Shown here piece after piece: positions 37,601-44,836 of a stretch of DNA of 53,649 nt. This DNA comes from a virus: the IMG/VR virus record IMGVR_UViG_3300013094_000065, positions 1 to 53,649 of that record; one strand, written 5' to 3'. Position 1 is the stretch's first letter. Every line of letters begins with the position of its first letter. Under the pieces are notes generated by a model. That model was not told where the DNA came from. It saw only the letters and a program-made list of their open reading frames with translations, and did no database searches. The position numbers and the translations under genes are program-made.

Positions 37601-40160
37601 GGGTTTTTGGAGCGGCAACACTTGGTCCGTTAACAATAATATTTGTAATTATATCAATATTATTTTGCAAGGTTGAAACTTCGTAAGAAGTTGCAAAATT
37701 GTAACCATTGATAATTTGCCCCGATGTACTATACTGGGTACTTAATTTTACACCGGTTACAATGTTAGGAATAATAGATTTGATATAATCATAAGCTACT
37801 GCGGTTTGAGGTATCTCATTTGGAATTGCTGTACTATTTGAATCATATCCCCAATAGTAAACTCCAGATTTAATACTTTGCCAGTTACTATTTGTTAATA
37901 GATCAAATGCTACACTTTGAATTATATAACCAACATCTCTATAGCAAGTAGATGTATTAAAATTACTTGCGCTGTAATTCAATCCATTACTTGATATAAT
38001 ATATGCCAATGTTTGTTCTTGAATACTTGGTATAGCGTCAATTAACGCATTGTATACTGCTATAGTTGTAGCACTGGTTGATGGTAAACTTGGAGTAATT
38101 AATGCGTTGGTTACACCTGTACCAAACGCATTTGCAGGTCCAGTACTTAAAATTTCTAAAATATCGTTAAACAAATTACTGATGTAATCCGTAGAATTTC
38201 CACTAACATCAAATATAGTTGCTGTATTCTGAACCAAAGTTTGTAGATATACAATAGCATTAGTAGTTGTTGTAATTTCTTCAGCTATTAATCCTGTATA
38301 TCCAATATCTTGATTCCAGTATTGTAATCCAGCAAAATTACTTTCTGTCGTGCCTTGATATAACATATCAAGACCGATAGCATCAATAATCAATCCCACA
38401 TCTCGATAACAGGTAGCCTGATTGTAAGTAAAGTTGCCACTATTAAAAGTTTGATCAACAAAGCTGACCACTTGAGATTGCATAAATGGTATATTGGCCA
38501 GTAATAATGTTCGTGCGTCAAAGAATCCTTTGTGTTGCGGCCCTTGATTGAGTGACATACCTTGACGAATAGTGCCAGTAGATATAGCATCGTTTAGTGT
38601 AACCACCATGCTGGTGGCGTTTGCTACCCATGTAGCAGTACCTATTGCTATAGGTACTTGTACAGTGCCGTCAGGCTGGAATAAACTGGCATCTCTTAAC
38701 CATGGTCCGGAAAGATTTGTACAGTTTTGAATATATGGTGAATGGAATAAATCAATTCTATTATTGCCAGTTTGTGGTGGGAAAGCAGTAGCATAGGCAC
38801 CGCGATTATATCCATTAGCATAATAATTACCTGGTAGTAATCCGCTACGTCCTTGACAGAATTGCATAAATGCCAAATAGCAACCAGAGTTAACATGAAA
38901 TAAATCTTGTGTTTTGTTAATTGGTTCTAATTCTGTTGTACGAATATCACTACCCATAACCGAAGTATACGGTTTCATTGGCAGTGGATTATTTTCAAAA
39001 TAGTGACCGGCGCTAACACGAATCTGTGTACCTGGTTGATAATATGGGCTCTTCATAGCGCCGCCAACTGTTCGGCAAGCACGGCTTGCATCCATGGCAC
39101 GGCCGTCATTGGTATCATCTCCATCCATTGTTACGTACAATGTGTTAGTAACAACCGGACCGGTACCTAGAGGATTAACACCGCGAACACGTATATCGCC
39201 AAAAATATCAGTTAATTGCCCTTCTGGTTTAACAGCAATATTACCTTTTGTACTAGTTAGTAAATTTGTATAAACTGCTTCGGCATAGGCTTTACCGCCA
39301 ATGTACACATCTTGTCCAATACCAGCACCGCCAGCAACTTGTAAAGCACCAGTGGTTGTACTTGTTGAATTGTAGTTAGCGGATACGTGTACTTGATCAG
39401 ACGTTAATTGACCCAAGAATGGATTATAAGTTAATCCACCTGTACTGGTAGTTGTTCCGCTAGAAATATCATCAATATAATTTGGACTATAGACAGCCCC
39501 AGTTGTTATAGTACTAAATTGTGCAAACGTTGGATAGAATATTTGATCAGCATTAGTAGCGGTAACTATAAAACTTTGCGAAGTTGTTGCTTGTTGGATA
39601 CGTCCGTAAATATATCCACCAACGTTTAAATCTTTTTCAACTCCTAATCCACCATTAATATAAACAGCGCCAGTTTCCCTGTGTGCTGCAGTATCATAAA
39701 TGTTTGTATTTGTGTAAACAATATTGAAAGGATTGCCGACATTGTCAGAATTTGGTTTGATAACAATACCAGTTGTAGCAGTTGTAGCAGTACTTGTTAA
39801 TCCCATAACCTCTAAAGTTCCGGTTATAGTTGTATAACTTTGAACAACCAAACTAGATTCTATAGTTGTATTGCTACCAATGAATACGGTACCAGCAATA
39901 CCCACTCCGCCATCAACAACTAATCCGCCAGTTTGCGTACTAGATGAAAGTATCTTGGATAGAATAGTAACCTGACCAGTTAACGTACTTTGCATTGCTA
40001 CCGTTAACGTATTAGCGATATAGGTATTACTGCCAATATTAACAGATCCGGTAATATTTGTACTAGTTGAACTGATAACAACTCCGCCGTTGGGAGCAGA
40101 TAAATTAGTTATCCCTTGTGGAGTTTGTACTCGGGTTCCTGATACCGTTACTGTGGTCAT
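31680..40160 (-). CDS. Giant structural protein with beta-helix and eleven C-x-RD repeats (2826 aa)
   Basis: Residues 1-330 carry the shared TGAL-x-V-x-GG(V/A)GI cassettes. Residues ~338-480 (NTLYVTMDGDDTNDG, GTQIRVSAGHYFENN, NSGCYLAFMQFC) form a pectate-lyase-like beta-helix start that resumes near 1925 (TQLTQGGRGVHITNDGYAQL, SNANFGDLCLVAKG). Eight copies of a helical repeat with consensus Y-N-x3-C-x-RD-x-G-x(8)-D, then 'G-x2-Y', fill ~580-1900, and three more lie at ~2355, 2497 and 2668. Similar repeats occur in very large structural proteins of marine T4-like phages. The C-terminus (FRIGPGLVISQATGVLSGRT, then FTKSLFANLTPFILAIEGGG) is well conserved in that family. An AATAAATA element and AAGGAA precede the ATG. 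Confidence 0.82.
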   Translation of the reverse strand: MTTVTVSGTRVQTPQGITNLSAPNGGVVISSTSTNITGSVNIGSNTYIANTLTVAMQSTLTGQVTILSKILSSSTQTGGLVVDGGVGIAGTVFIGSNTTIESSLVVQSYTTITGTLEVMGLTSTATTATTGIVIKPNSDNVGNPFNIVYTNTNIYDTAAHRETGAVYINGGLGVEKDLNVGGYIYGRIQQATTSQSFIVTATNADQIFYPTFAQFSTITTGAVYSPNYIDDISSGTTTSTGGLTYNPFLGQLTSDQVHVSANYNSTSTTTGALQVAGGAGIGQDVYIGGKAYAEAVYTNLLTSTKGNIAVKPEGQLTDIFGDIRVRGVNPLGTGPVVTNTLYVTMDGDDTNDGRAMDASRACRTVGGAMKSPYYQPGTQIRVSAGHYFENNPLPMKPYTSVMGSDIRTTELEPINKTQDLFHVNSGCYLAFMQFCQGRSGLLPGNYYANGYNRGAYATAFPPQTGNNRIDLFHSPYIQNCTNLSGPWLRDASLFQPDGTVQVPIAIGTATWVANATSMVVTLNDAISTGTIRQGMSLNQGPQHKGFFDARTLLLANIPFMQSQVVSFVDQTFNSGNFTYNQATCYRDVGLIIDAIGLDMLYQGTTESNFAGLQYWNQDIGYTGLIAEEITTTTNAIVYLQTLVQNTATIFDVSGNSTDYISNLFNDILEILSTGPANAFGTGVTNALITPSLPSTSATTIAVYNALIDAIPSIQEQTLAYIISSNGLNYSASNFNTSTCYRDVGYIIQSVAFDLLTNSNWQSIKSGVYYWGYDSNSTAIPNEIPQTAVAYDYIKSIIPNIVTGVKLSTQYSTSGQIINGYNFATSYEVSTLQNNIDIITNIIVNGPSVAAPKTPIAYNESRNIEVLNAWNLLEANRSFIQAEVVAYVNSQFNTFSYNRELCYRDTGILIENVSYDATFGGNAKSIESGLAYWNGVVSIIAGQQPQTAAAINYLNSLCQKVITNTPCDLLAPVYGISSGTQVINTVLNNGSVASSSIASCFNIITNIIQNGPSAAPESFSSSAADAAYLSAEVLMQLNRTFIQEDTINWINNTFQAFPYNKVKCERDIGVVLNSVIEDVLFPTSSFSQSTFAGLQYYSQSKSTQGIIPDEINQTIEAVSYLSDLCAKIVQNITPADDLVARYQTAVPQVTNLTPANAAEAAIVQANYNNILTILNGQTTGWTDQLEFGFTASRFLSVKNAYALLQANKAYLEAEVIAYINATNPGFSSTYNQATCMRDIGYMTDCVSFDLLYGGNKQSIQAGLCYYGFISTVSNIVNETTQTVAAFTFMSTLVGEVIQNIPVLSLSTSTQNLTAAPAVTTSATISLFTQAFSTITNIITNGPSVAADLSPISLVETTSTDAANALTILQANLSFIQAEVLQYIDNTYQSMSYTYNTSTCYRDTGLIIDSIAIDMLYDSLSESTFAGLQYWNQGGLTGLIAVELTTTTAAINFASSLTVALLSDADAQSTVTGLFSNITTILNNGITGITDQIVSNGLPSTTSTIVTSYNIIQSNIASIQSQTIDWINYTYPTFDYNTSTCYRDLGYIINSVSFDLLHGGNKQSIKSGAYYYSYISTSSQVSTELPEVTAAYDFVSDLVRYVVLAESAPRVFQTGTVQVITLPAATNDEVVILQGNLTVITNIINNGPEVAGPKVPINQTMDPNPNVLNAFNLLEANRSFIQEETIAFINGTFVRPGPSFSYNEDLCYRDTGLIVDAVSQDVLLGGNAKSIEAGLSYWNQGYNYVTGQETTTTLAISHARDLALQIIANQPVVPQPQTETKQIINSFYSYGGAYMPSQAVARNFNIITDIINRGPLYAPIEYPGSGLVNTTGLNALDVQIAPRITSLQQLSTNTYLIGMNTATVGFGDYATLYFGDTYIWPLQDNQVEDIALQYTGSTSTWDLRKFDPIGGMGGSLVDGAVISDRSPIQSFVYDAFTQLTQGGRGVHITNDGYAQLVSVFTIFSSVGVQVDNGGIASIVNSNANFGDLCLVAKGYGLRKFSGTVFNPAYTAYPYSPGPNGLNQYYPQGFWPNNGNVEIFISDPIDRPHISLVMEVVPPTEYINYAGNVVPYTNSQGFPGFLNAQPSTSTITTGSITINNIDITGIAVGNFVYITDQFGYTYDSFPYVHDEFGRYLDIDGKITTTASNYITNANYGIQYFTTGTYVTDVNYQSVTFNYALPTGGGYADNPNYFTFYFCGKAYYTVLSSNVATNPYITGTNILSTFNRNITVDQVEAHINSLLFLNELVDNIVGNIPVNTLQTGTHATTQTFLLTVTGGAAATTFIDQRFGEMTKIIGATSSTYANAVPPSLVKTSGTIPSGAGSAISLISANINFMEEEIAAFVSQLTNTSTFVYNQTTCARDLGYVLQGNYYDVALGTNYNAVVSGLAYTRGTAAAVTSTELVATLNAYDFAQQQSNQALASNATAVSRNTEAFNEIKNILANGASVANIIRFPAPTVATTATINAVSQLTSNKLFLQAETIAWIAVNFPSLSYNSALCARDVGYLIDAMCYDVMYGGNSASLICANAYFDSSGGSVLTGDEVIPTSAAYSYLSQIAQYVVLGQLVTPSDGNTQTQSQSGNYGSTVQTDQISANFTIIYNAIQNATPPTDTTVYPDVSWADANLLTADNYLISQQDTIISETINYINTAFNTGPGSVQIQLTPAQALKCKRDIGITLQQLIYDLETGGNYNSVQVGLSYWAQDGTHHLVSLGENVTDATLFPDGATVNFYQRSYISASGYVFEYVGAGTNYGALPQFGIADPVQSKETVQLDTGKVFFTSTDQNGDFRIGPGLVISQATGVLSGRTFTKSLFANLTPFILAIEGGGTF

Positions 40161-40177
40161 TTCTTATTCCTTTAGAG

Positions 40178-40185
40178 TATTTATT
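40178..40185 (-). promoter_or_regulatory. Late promoter (AATAAATA) for the 2826-aa gene
   Basis: The reverse strand reads CAATAAATACTC, 18 bases upstream of the ATG at 40160, with the Shine-Dalgarno between. One base differs from TATAAATA. Confidence 0.45.
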
Positions 40186-40188
40186 GTT

Positions 40189-40722
40189 TTAGGATATCTG
40201 TAATTCAACATGGTTGATATAAACACCGTCTCGGTGGGGATATCTTGGGTGTGCTTGGAATCTTAAAATTATTCCAAATGTTGGATCTACTATATCCTGT
40301 ATACTCAATTCTGTTTTCCATAAATCTGTCGGACCCCCATAATATTTTATTGGGTCCAAATTAAGTGTGCCGTAATTACTACCTATTTCAACATCGTTTA
40401 AACACAGTTGAACTGTTTCGTCTGTCACTCTGCCTCTTCTATTGGTTGTTAACCTTAGTTGTATTCCAGAAAATATTGTTGGCAAATTAACAAAATTAAA
40501 TCCGCAAAGTTTTAGATAAAAAGTTTTTGTTGTTAAATCAACTTTAGGAGCACGAGCTATATGCTGTAGGTGCCCTTTAGTGGATAGTGACCCGTAATTG
40601 GTAACTAATTGACTAAAATTTTGAGAATCGTCCCATGGAACATTTGATAATTCTAAACCTTGTTCAGCGCCAGGTTCATCATACTGCGTGATAATTGTTG
40701 GCGATGTCCAAAGTGTACTCAT
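40189..40722 (-). CDS. Virion structural protein of marine T4-like type (177 aa)
   Basis: The product starts MSTLWTSPTIITQYDEPGAE and contains LQHIARAPKVDLTTKTFYLK, GIQLRLTTNRRGRVTDETVQ, LNDVEIGSNYG and the acidic/aromatic end HRDGVYINHVELQI. The pattern looks like a single beta-sandwich domain found beside large fibre genes in related phages. A short AGG and a TAAATATT stretch precede the ATG at 40722. It is separated from the upstream decoration-like gene by a strong terminator, so its transcript probably begins here. No enzymatic motif is seen. Confidence 0.6.
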   Translation of the reverse strand: MSTLWTSPTIITQYDEPGAEQGLELSNVPWDDSQNFSQLVTNYGSLSTKGHLQHIARAPKVDLTTKTFYLKLCGFNFVNLPTIFSGIQLRLTTNRRGRVTDETVQLCLNDVEIGSNYGTLNLDPIKYYGGPTDLWKTELSIQDIVDPTFGIILRFQAHPRYPHRDGVYINHVELQIS

Positions 40723-40762
40723 ACCAATATTTACCTAATCTGTTAGTATGCGTATAGAATAA

Positions 40763-40785
40763 AAAAAGGGCTATTAGCCCTTTTT
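40763..40785 (-). terminator. Rho-independent terminator after the 306-aa gene
   Basis: AAAAAGGGCT (40763-40772), loop ATT and AGCCCTTTTT (40776-40785) form a perfect 10-bp stem with T-tracts on both sides. On the reverse strand it is followed by a run of seven T. It ends the decoration-like gene and could also work in the forward direction. Confidence 0.92.
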
Positions 40786-40804
40786 ATTAAGTTACATATT
40801 CAAA

Positions 40805-41725
40805 TTAATTAGTTTGAATGCCAACCTTTGTACTTGTAGCATTAGCCCAACCAAATGCATAACCTACAACGCTGTCGTTAGCGAATTGCCAGCTAGATCC
40901 AGTGCCAGTCTTTCTCCACAAAGATACTTTGTGAGCTGTTAATTTTTGAACAGTATAGCTGTTACCTGCCAAGTCGTTGGCAACAATTTGCATAGTACCC
41001 ACAGTAACTGATGTTGCAGTTGTCAACTTGCATACTCCGCGAGCACTGCCAGTTCCCAAACCGTTTTGATCGTTTTCTACAACATAAGTTCTAGCGCCTT
41101 TTTGTTTTAGTATTGCTGACTTAACTGCGCTTGTTCCACCATTGGCTGCTGGAATCCATGCTGTTGTATAAATTGTACCTGTGTCAGTTTCTGCATGTGT
41201 CAACCCAGTTGTATATGTAAATCCAGAACCTATATCACTAAATGAAACATTTGTTGTAGTGTTTGAAGTGAAATTATATGTACCAGTTACACTTGTAGGG
41301 CCAACAACTGTAACATAGTTGCTACCAGGCATGCCAGGAGACCCATCCATTCTCATACCAACATAAATTCCAGTTGTAGTAATTCCTGAAATTACAGAAG
41401 TTGTTGTGCTTAATGTTGACAATACATTTACAGTTGCCGGTTTGTTAATAGTAACTGTTGGATTAGCATTGTACCCAGCGCCAGTATTACCAATTGCAGC
41501 AGATGAAATAACTCCAGTAGTTGTATTAATTACTAGTGTAACAGTTGCATTAACACCGTCATTTATGTTTGGTGTATTTGGTGCCGAAACTACGGCTGTA
41601 GCACCCTGTGAATAATGTGTACCACCATTGCTTAGTGTGAAAGTAACACCTTCATAGTTGACTGTATCAACAATTGTTTGTGATCCAGTTCTTACAAAAT
41701 ATTTTTTATTAATCGGACGTCCCAT
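40805..41725 (-). CDS. Head decoration / structural protein (MGRPINKKYF type, 306 aa)
   Basis: The protein starts MGRPINKKYFVRTGSQTIVD, a start I associate with structural proteins of marine T4-like phages. Residues 20-100 hold Ig-like strands (VTFTLSNGGTHYSQGATAVV; NTGAGYNANPTVTINKPATV). Residues ~170-306 (KGARTYVVENDQNGLGTGSA, GVCKLTTA, SVVGYAFGWANATSTKVGIQ) form the conserved part. It has its own perfect late promoter (41811-41818), a strong AAGGAG and its own terminator, so it is made as a single-gene transcript, as expected for an abundant virion protein. A surface decoration role is inferred from its position directly after gp23. Confidence 0.65.
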   Translation of the reverse strand: MGRPINKKYFVRTGSQTIVDTVNYEGVTFTLSNGGTHYSQGATAVVSAPNTPNINDGVNATVTLVINTTTGVISSAAIGNTGAGYNANPTVTINKPATVNVLSTLSTTTSVISGITTTGIYVGMRMDGSPGMPGSNYVTVVGPTSVTGTYNFTSNTTTNVSFSDIGSGFTYTTGLTHAETDTGTIYTTAWIPAANGGTSAVKSAILKQKGARTYVVENDQNGLGTGSARGVCKLTTATSVTVGTMQIVANDLAGNSYTVQKLTAHKVSLWRKTGTGSSWQFANDSVVGYAFGWANATSTKVGIQTN

Positions 41726-41810
41726 TTTATTTCTCCTTAATTATTAGAACCGTTCTATGGCCTACGCGGATGGATTACCGCATAAACTCTCATTTAAGAG
41801 TGAACATTTA

Positions 41811-41818
41811 TATTTATA
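41811..41818 (-). promoter_or_regulatory. Consensus T4-type late promoter (TATAAATA)
   Basis: The reverse complement of 41811-41818 is an exact TATAAATA, preceded by TC. It lies between the gp23 terminator and the 306-aa gene, 86 bases before that ATG. Confidence 0.7.
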
Positions 41819-41834
41819 GATTAGTCAACAAAAA

Positions 41835-41850
41835 GCCCACCTAAGTGGGC
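41835..41850 (-). terminator. Rho-independent terminator after gp23
   Basis: GCCCAC (41835-41840), loop CTAA and GTGGGC (41845-41850) form a GC-rich stem. On the reverse strand it is followed by TTTTTGTTG. It lies 34 bases past the gp23 stop and separates the capsid operon from the decoration-like gene. Confidence 0.9.
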
Positions 41851-41883
41851 CTTTGTTTTGAAGTTTAATAATCTGTTTAAGGA

Positions 41884-43062
41884 TTATTGGAAACTTACGT
41901 TTGCGCTAGTGATAGCAACTTTACCTAAGTAGTCAGCTGCATTACCTAGAGAAGAAGCAGTGTTGCTTAATTCTACGTAACCGTAACGTGTTAGGAAGCC
42001 AACTACTGGCTCAAATGTTGCTGGATCTAGAACAACACCAGAACTCATTAAAGGAATATATGGGCAATAGAACGCTGCAGCATCTGCTTCGCTAGAACCT
42101 TTATATCCAACCAATACTTGGTTGATGTCTTGTCCTGTGTCGCTCATGTAAGCGTCAACATAAACACGCATAGCGCCATTCAATGTACCAACAAACTTGG
42201 TGTTTGTAGGAGCTTCAAATGTACCTTCTGTTGTACGAGCAAAAGCGCTTGTAGTAGCAGATTGCAGAATTGTCAATGCTTGATTAGAAACAACAGCCCA
42301 GTTACCTGCGCCACGACGTGTACGTTGAGCAATCAAGTTAGCTGTGCGGTTGATTTGAATAGCTAATGCAGCATGTTCGTCACCAACGAAAGTAGCTGTA
42401 CCAGAAACTAAACTTTGATCGTATGTTTGTTCAACACTTGCCAAGCTACGTAGGCTAGCTAGGATTTCTTGATCAATTTCAGTTGTGATTTCTTGTGCTA
42501 AAGCAGCCATGATTTCTGCTTCGATGTCAATGCCTTGTTGGCTTTGTGCATCTTGTGCAGCTTCAAAAGTCCAGCGAGCGCTTAGTTTACGTGACTTAGC
42601 TTCTACTGGGCTCTTTAAGATTTGGATACTCATACGCTTGCCTGGTTGACCCTCAAGCAAACTTGTTGTTGAAGCACCAGGTGTAGTATCAGTATTGTTA
42701 CCGCTATAAGCACTAGCAATCTTGAACGGACTCAATGCTTCCTCACCTGCTGTAACGTTATCGCCAGAATCAGCATAACGAACACGCAATGTGTGGATTT
42801 GGCCAACTGGACCAGTCATTGGTTGTACACCAATGATTTCGTTGGCAATAACTGTAGGCATTACACGACGGATAACAGGTAGAATAACACGGTTAAGTGT
42901 TGCTACGTTACCAGCACTTGTTGCACCAGCAGTTGCGCTCTCAGCCAAATACTTGCGAGTGTTTTCTAAGCAAACTTGCATAGAAGCACGACGAGTACCA
43001 GATAGGCCTTCAAGCAGAGCTTCTTTGGTCTCTGACCATCTTTCATTTAATAGTTGTGACAT
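41884..43062 (-). CDS. 23: Major capsid protein gp23
   Basis: The 392-aa protein has gp23 hallmarks: LNRVILPVIRRVMPTVIANE, IIGVQPMTGPVGQIHTLRVR, KSPVEAKSRKLSARWTFEAA, LAQEITTEIDQEIL, and the C-terminal VVLDPATFEPVVGFLTRYGY. It forms the hexamers of the prolate head. The N-terminal prohead peptide probably ends at YLAE (Glu41) before SATAG, matching the L-x-E cleavage rule of the gp21 protease. It is shorter than T4 gp23 (521 aa), as is usual for marine relatives. AAGGAG lies 7 bases upstream and a strong terminator follows. Confidence 0.96.
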   Translation of the reverse strand: MSQLLNERWSETKEALLEGLSGTRRASMQVCLENTRKYLAESATAGATSAGNVATLNRVILPVIRRVMPTVIANEIIGVQPMTGPVGQIHTLRVRYADSGDNVTAGEEALSPFKIASAYSGNNTDTTPGASTTSLLEGQPGKRMSIQILKSPVEAKSRKLSARWTFEAAQDAQSQQGIDIEAEIMAALAQEITTEIDQEILASLRSLASVEQTYDQSLVSGTATFVGDEHAALAIQINRTANLIAQRTRRGAGNWAVVSNQALTILQSATTSAFARTTEGTFEAPTNTKFVGTLNGAMRVYVDAYMSDTGQDINQVLVGYKGSSEADAAAFYCPYIPLMSSGVVLDPATFEPVVGFLTRYGYVELSNTASSLGNAADYLGKVAITSANVSFQ

Positions 43063-43084
43063 TTATTGTCTCCTTGAATATAAA

Positions 43085-44176
43085 TTATTTTAAACCCGCT
43101 AATTTGCGGATATCTAAAATATTGTCTAAGCCTACCTCGGCTTTTATTTCACGATTTCCAGTTACTTCGGTACCCTCACTTAATACAACCTTTTTAGGAG
43201 CTGTGTTACGTGATCGTCCTTCCATTACTGCTGGTAGGTATTTGTCGAATGATTCTGTAAGTTTCTGAGTCTTGGTAGACTCGAGAAGATCTTTCATAAT
43301 CTCTCTTTTATCAGCACTTAATGGTGCCAACAGCTCGGCCATAACAGTTTTACGTTCCATTAAATCTTTTGTTACGCGGATTTCTCTTTGTGTAGATTCA
43401 ATTAGTTGCGTTTTTTCTGCTACGACTTGTTTTGATTCAACTAATTCACGATCCTTCTTTTCAATAATCTTCAACAATTTACTTGTTTCGGATTTTTCAT
43501 TCAAGAATGAACTAGCGAATTCCTGGGCAAATGATTCATAGATCTTACGACCAAAGTCATTGTTACGTGCGCTATCGATATCTTCTTTCAATTGCTTGAT
43601 TTCATTTGTCAATTTCTTAGTAACAGTTCCCTCAACTACCTTGGCGGCACGTTGAATGAAGCTTTGCTTAATTTCCTCAAATTTGTTTTTGGCTTCACTA
43701 ACTAGCTTGACTTTTGTTTCGGCTAGGTCTTTCTTGTCAATTACAAATTCATTGATTTCTTTGGCTAGAGCATGTACTACAAAATTCTCTAGCTTGGCAA
43801 AATTCTCGGATACTTTTTTACGGTCTCCTTGAAATTCAACCAACTCTTTCCCCAATTGCTTGATTACAAATCCTTCTAACTTTTTAGCATCTTCTGTCAT
43901 CTTTTTATGATACTCAGTTTTTGCTTCTGATAGAGCTTGTTTGTCTTCATGCAATTCACTCATCTCTGCGCTCAATCTCTCACTTAACATCTTGTCAACT
44001 GCTTCAATAATAAGACCTTTATCTTGGTTATATTTTTGAGCAAATTCTTCACGAAGTTCAGCGGTCACTTGTTCGCGATTCTCTTGAATCTTTTGTGCAA
44101 AAGCAGATTCGACAACTGATTTTGTCTCCTCTGTCATTACACCTGACTCAACTAATTGTTTGAATGCGTCCAACAT
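43085..44176 (-). CDS. 22: Prohead scaffolding core protein gp22
   Basis: The 363-aa product is rich in Glu, Lys, Gln and Ala and is almost entirely predicted coiled coil (EQVTAELREEFAQKYNQDKG; KLENFVVHALAKEINEFVID). The LFL-free C-terminus ends RNTAPKKVVLSEGTEVTG, then VGLDNILDIRKLAG. Length, composition and position between gp21 and gp23 match the T4 scaffold protein, which fills the prohead and is degraded by gp21 during maturation. GAGGAG lies before the ATG. It ends 22 bases before gp23, in the same operon. Confidence 0.9.
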   Translation of the reverse strand: MLDAFKQLVESGVMTEETKSVVESAFAQKIQENREQVTAELREEFAQKYNQDKGLIIEAVDKMLSERLSAEMSELHEDKQALSEAKTEYHKKMTEDAKKLEGFVIKQLGKELVEFQGDRKKVSENFAKLENFVVHALAKEINEFVIDKKDLAETKVKLVSEAKNKFEEIKQSFIQRAAKVVEGTVTKKLTNEIKQLKEDIDSARNNDFGRKIYESFAQEFASSFLNEKSETSKLLKIIEKKDRELVESKQVVAEKTQLIESTQREIRVTKDLMERKTVMAELLAPLSADKREIMKDLLESTKTQKLTESFDKYLPAVMEGRSRNTAPKKVVLSEGTEVTGNREIKAEVGLDNILDIRKLAGLK

Positions 44177-44192
44177 CTATTTCTCCTCGGGC

Positions 44193-44822
44193 TTATTTTA
44201 GACCTTTAATAATATTCAAGAGTGATTCCTGAAGATATTTCTGGGCCTTTGGATCTTCTTTTACTTCTTGTGCTACACGAAACGCTCTATTCCCGCCACG
44301 AGCATTCATTAAATGTTCGTAAACCGGAGTAGGATATGCTCCCGGAGCACTGGGCTGGGCAACTACATCTACTGTGATAATCTCAAAATCGGATACATGG
44401 CCAGTACTGTCATTGACATTGCCACTACCACGAGAACTCACGCCAAGTTTTACACCTGATTCGAGCATAGTACGAATTAGTTGTCCCATTGGCGTAGGTA
44501 AAATTTTCATTTTACCATAGCCATTTGGACCTTCCATCCACATCTGAGTAATCATATGGGATACACGGTCTAAATTTACTTTTAAATCATCAGGATGATC
44601 TACTTCACCTAAAACACTATAACCATTTTTAATTTGATCATTAAGTGTAGCAACTGCACGATCAATTTCGTCCACTGGGTAGACACGTTGATTTGCATTA
44701 CGTATTCCACCTTGAATAGCAATACCTTTTAAGTAAAGGCTTTTGCCGTCGTTGTCATCTGACTCCATCACGATACCAGATTGATCAAAACTCAGGTGTT
44801 CACGTAAGTAAGAATATTGCAT
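44193..44822 (-). CDS. 21: Prohead core protease gp21
   Basis: The 209-aa product shows the U9-type prohead protease pattern: YLKGIAIQGGIRNANQRVYP, LGEVDHPDDLKVNLDRVSHM (likely catalytic His near residue 76), LGVSSRGSGNV (likely catalytic Ser near 130) and DFEIITVDVVAQPSAPGAYP (the final conserved strand). It cleaves gp23, gp22 and core proteins after L/I-x-E in the assembled prohead. It lies between gp68-like and gp22, the same order as in T4. The upstream Shine-Dalgarno is weak (GAGAAA). Function is secure by family. Confidence 0.93.
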   Translation of the reverse strand: MQYSYLREHLSFDQSGIVMESDDNDGKSLYLKGIAIQGGIRNANQRVYPVDEIDRAVATLNDQIKNGYSVLGEVDHPDDLKVNLDRVSHMITQMWMEGPNGYGKMKILPTPMGQLIRTMLESGVKLGVSSRGSGNVNDSTGHVSDFEIITVDVVAQPSAPGAYPTPVYEHLMNARGGNRAFRVAQEVKEDPKAQKYLQESLLNIIKGLK

Positions 44823-44836
44823 CCTGTTTTCTCTAA

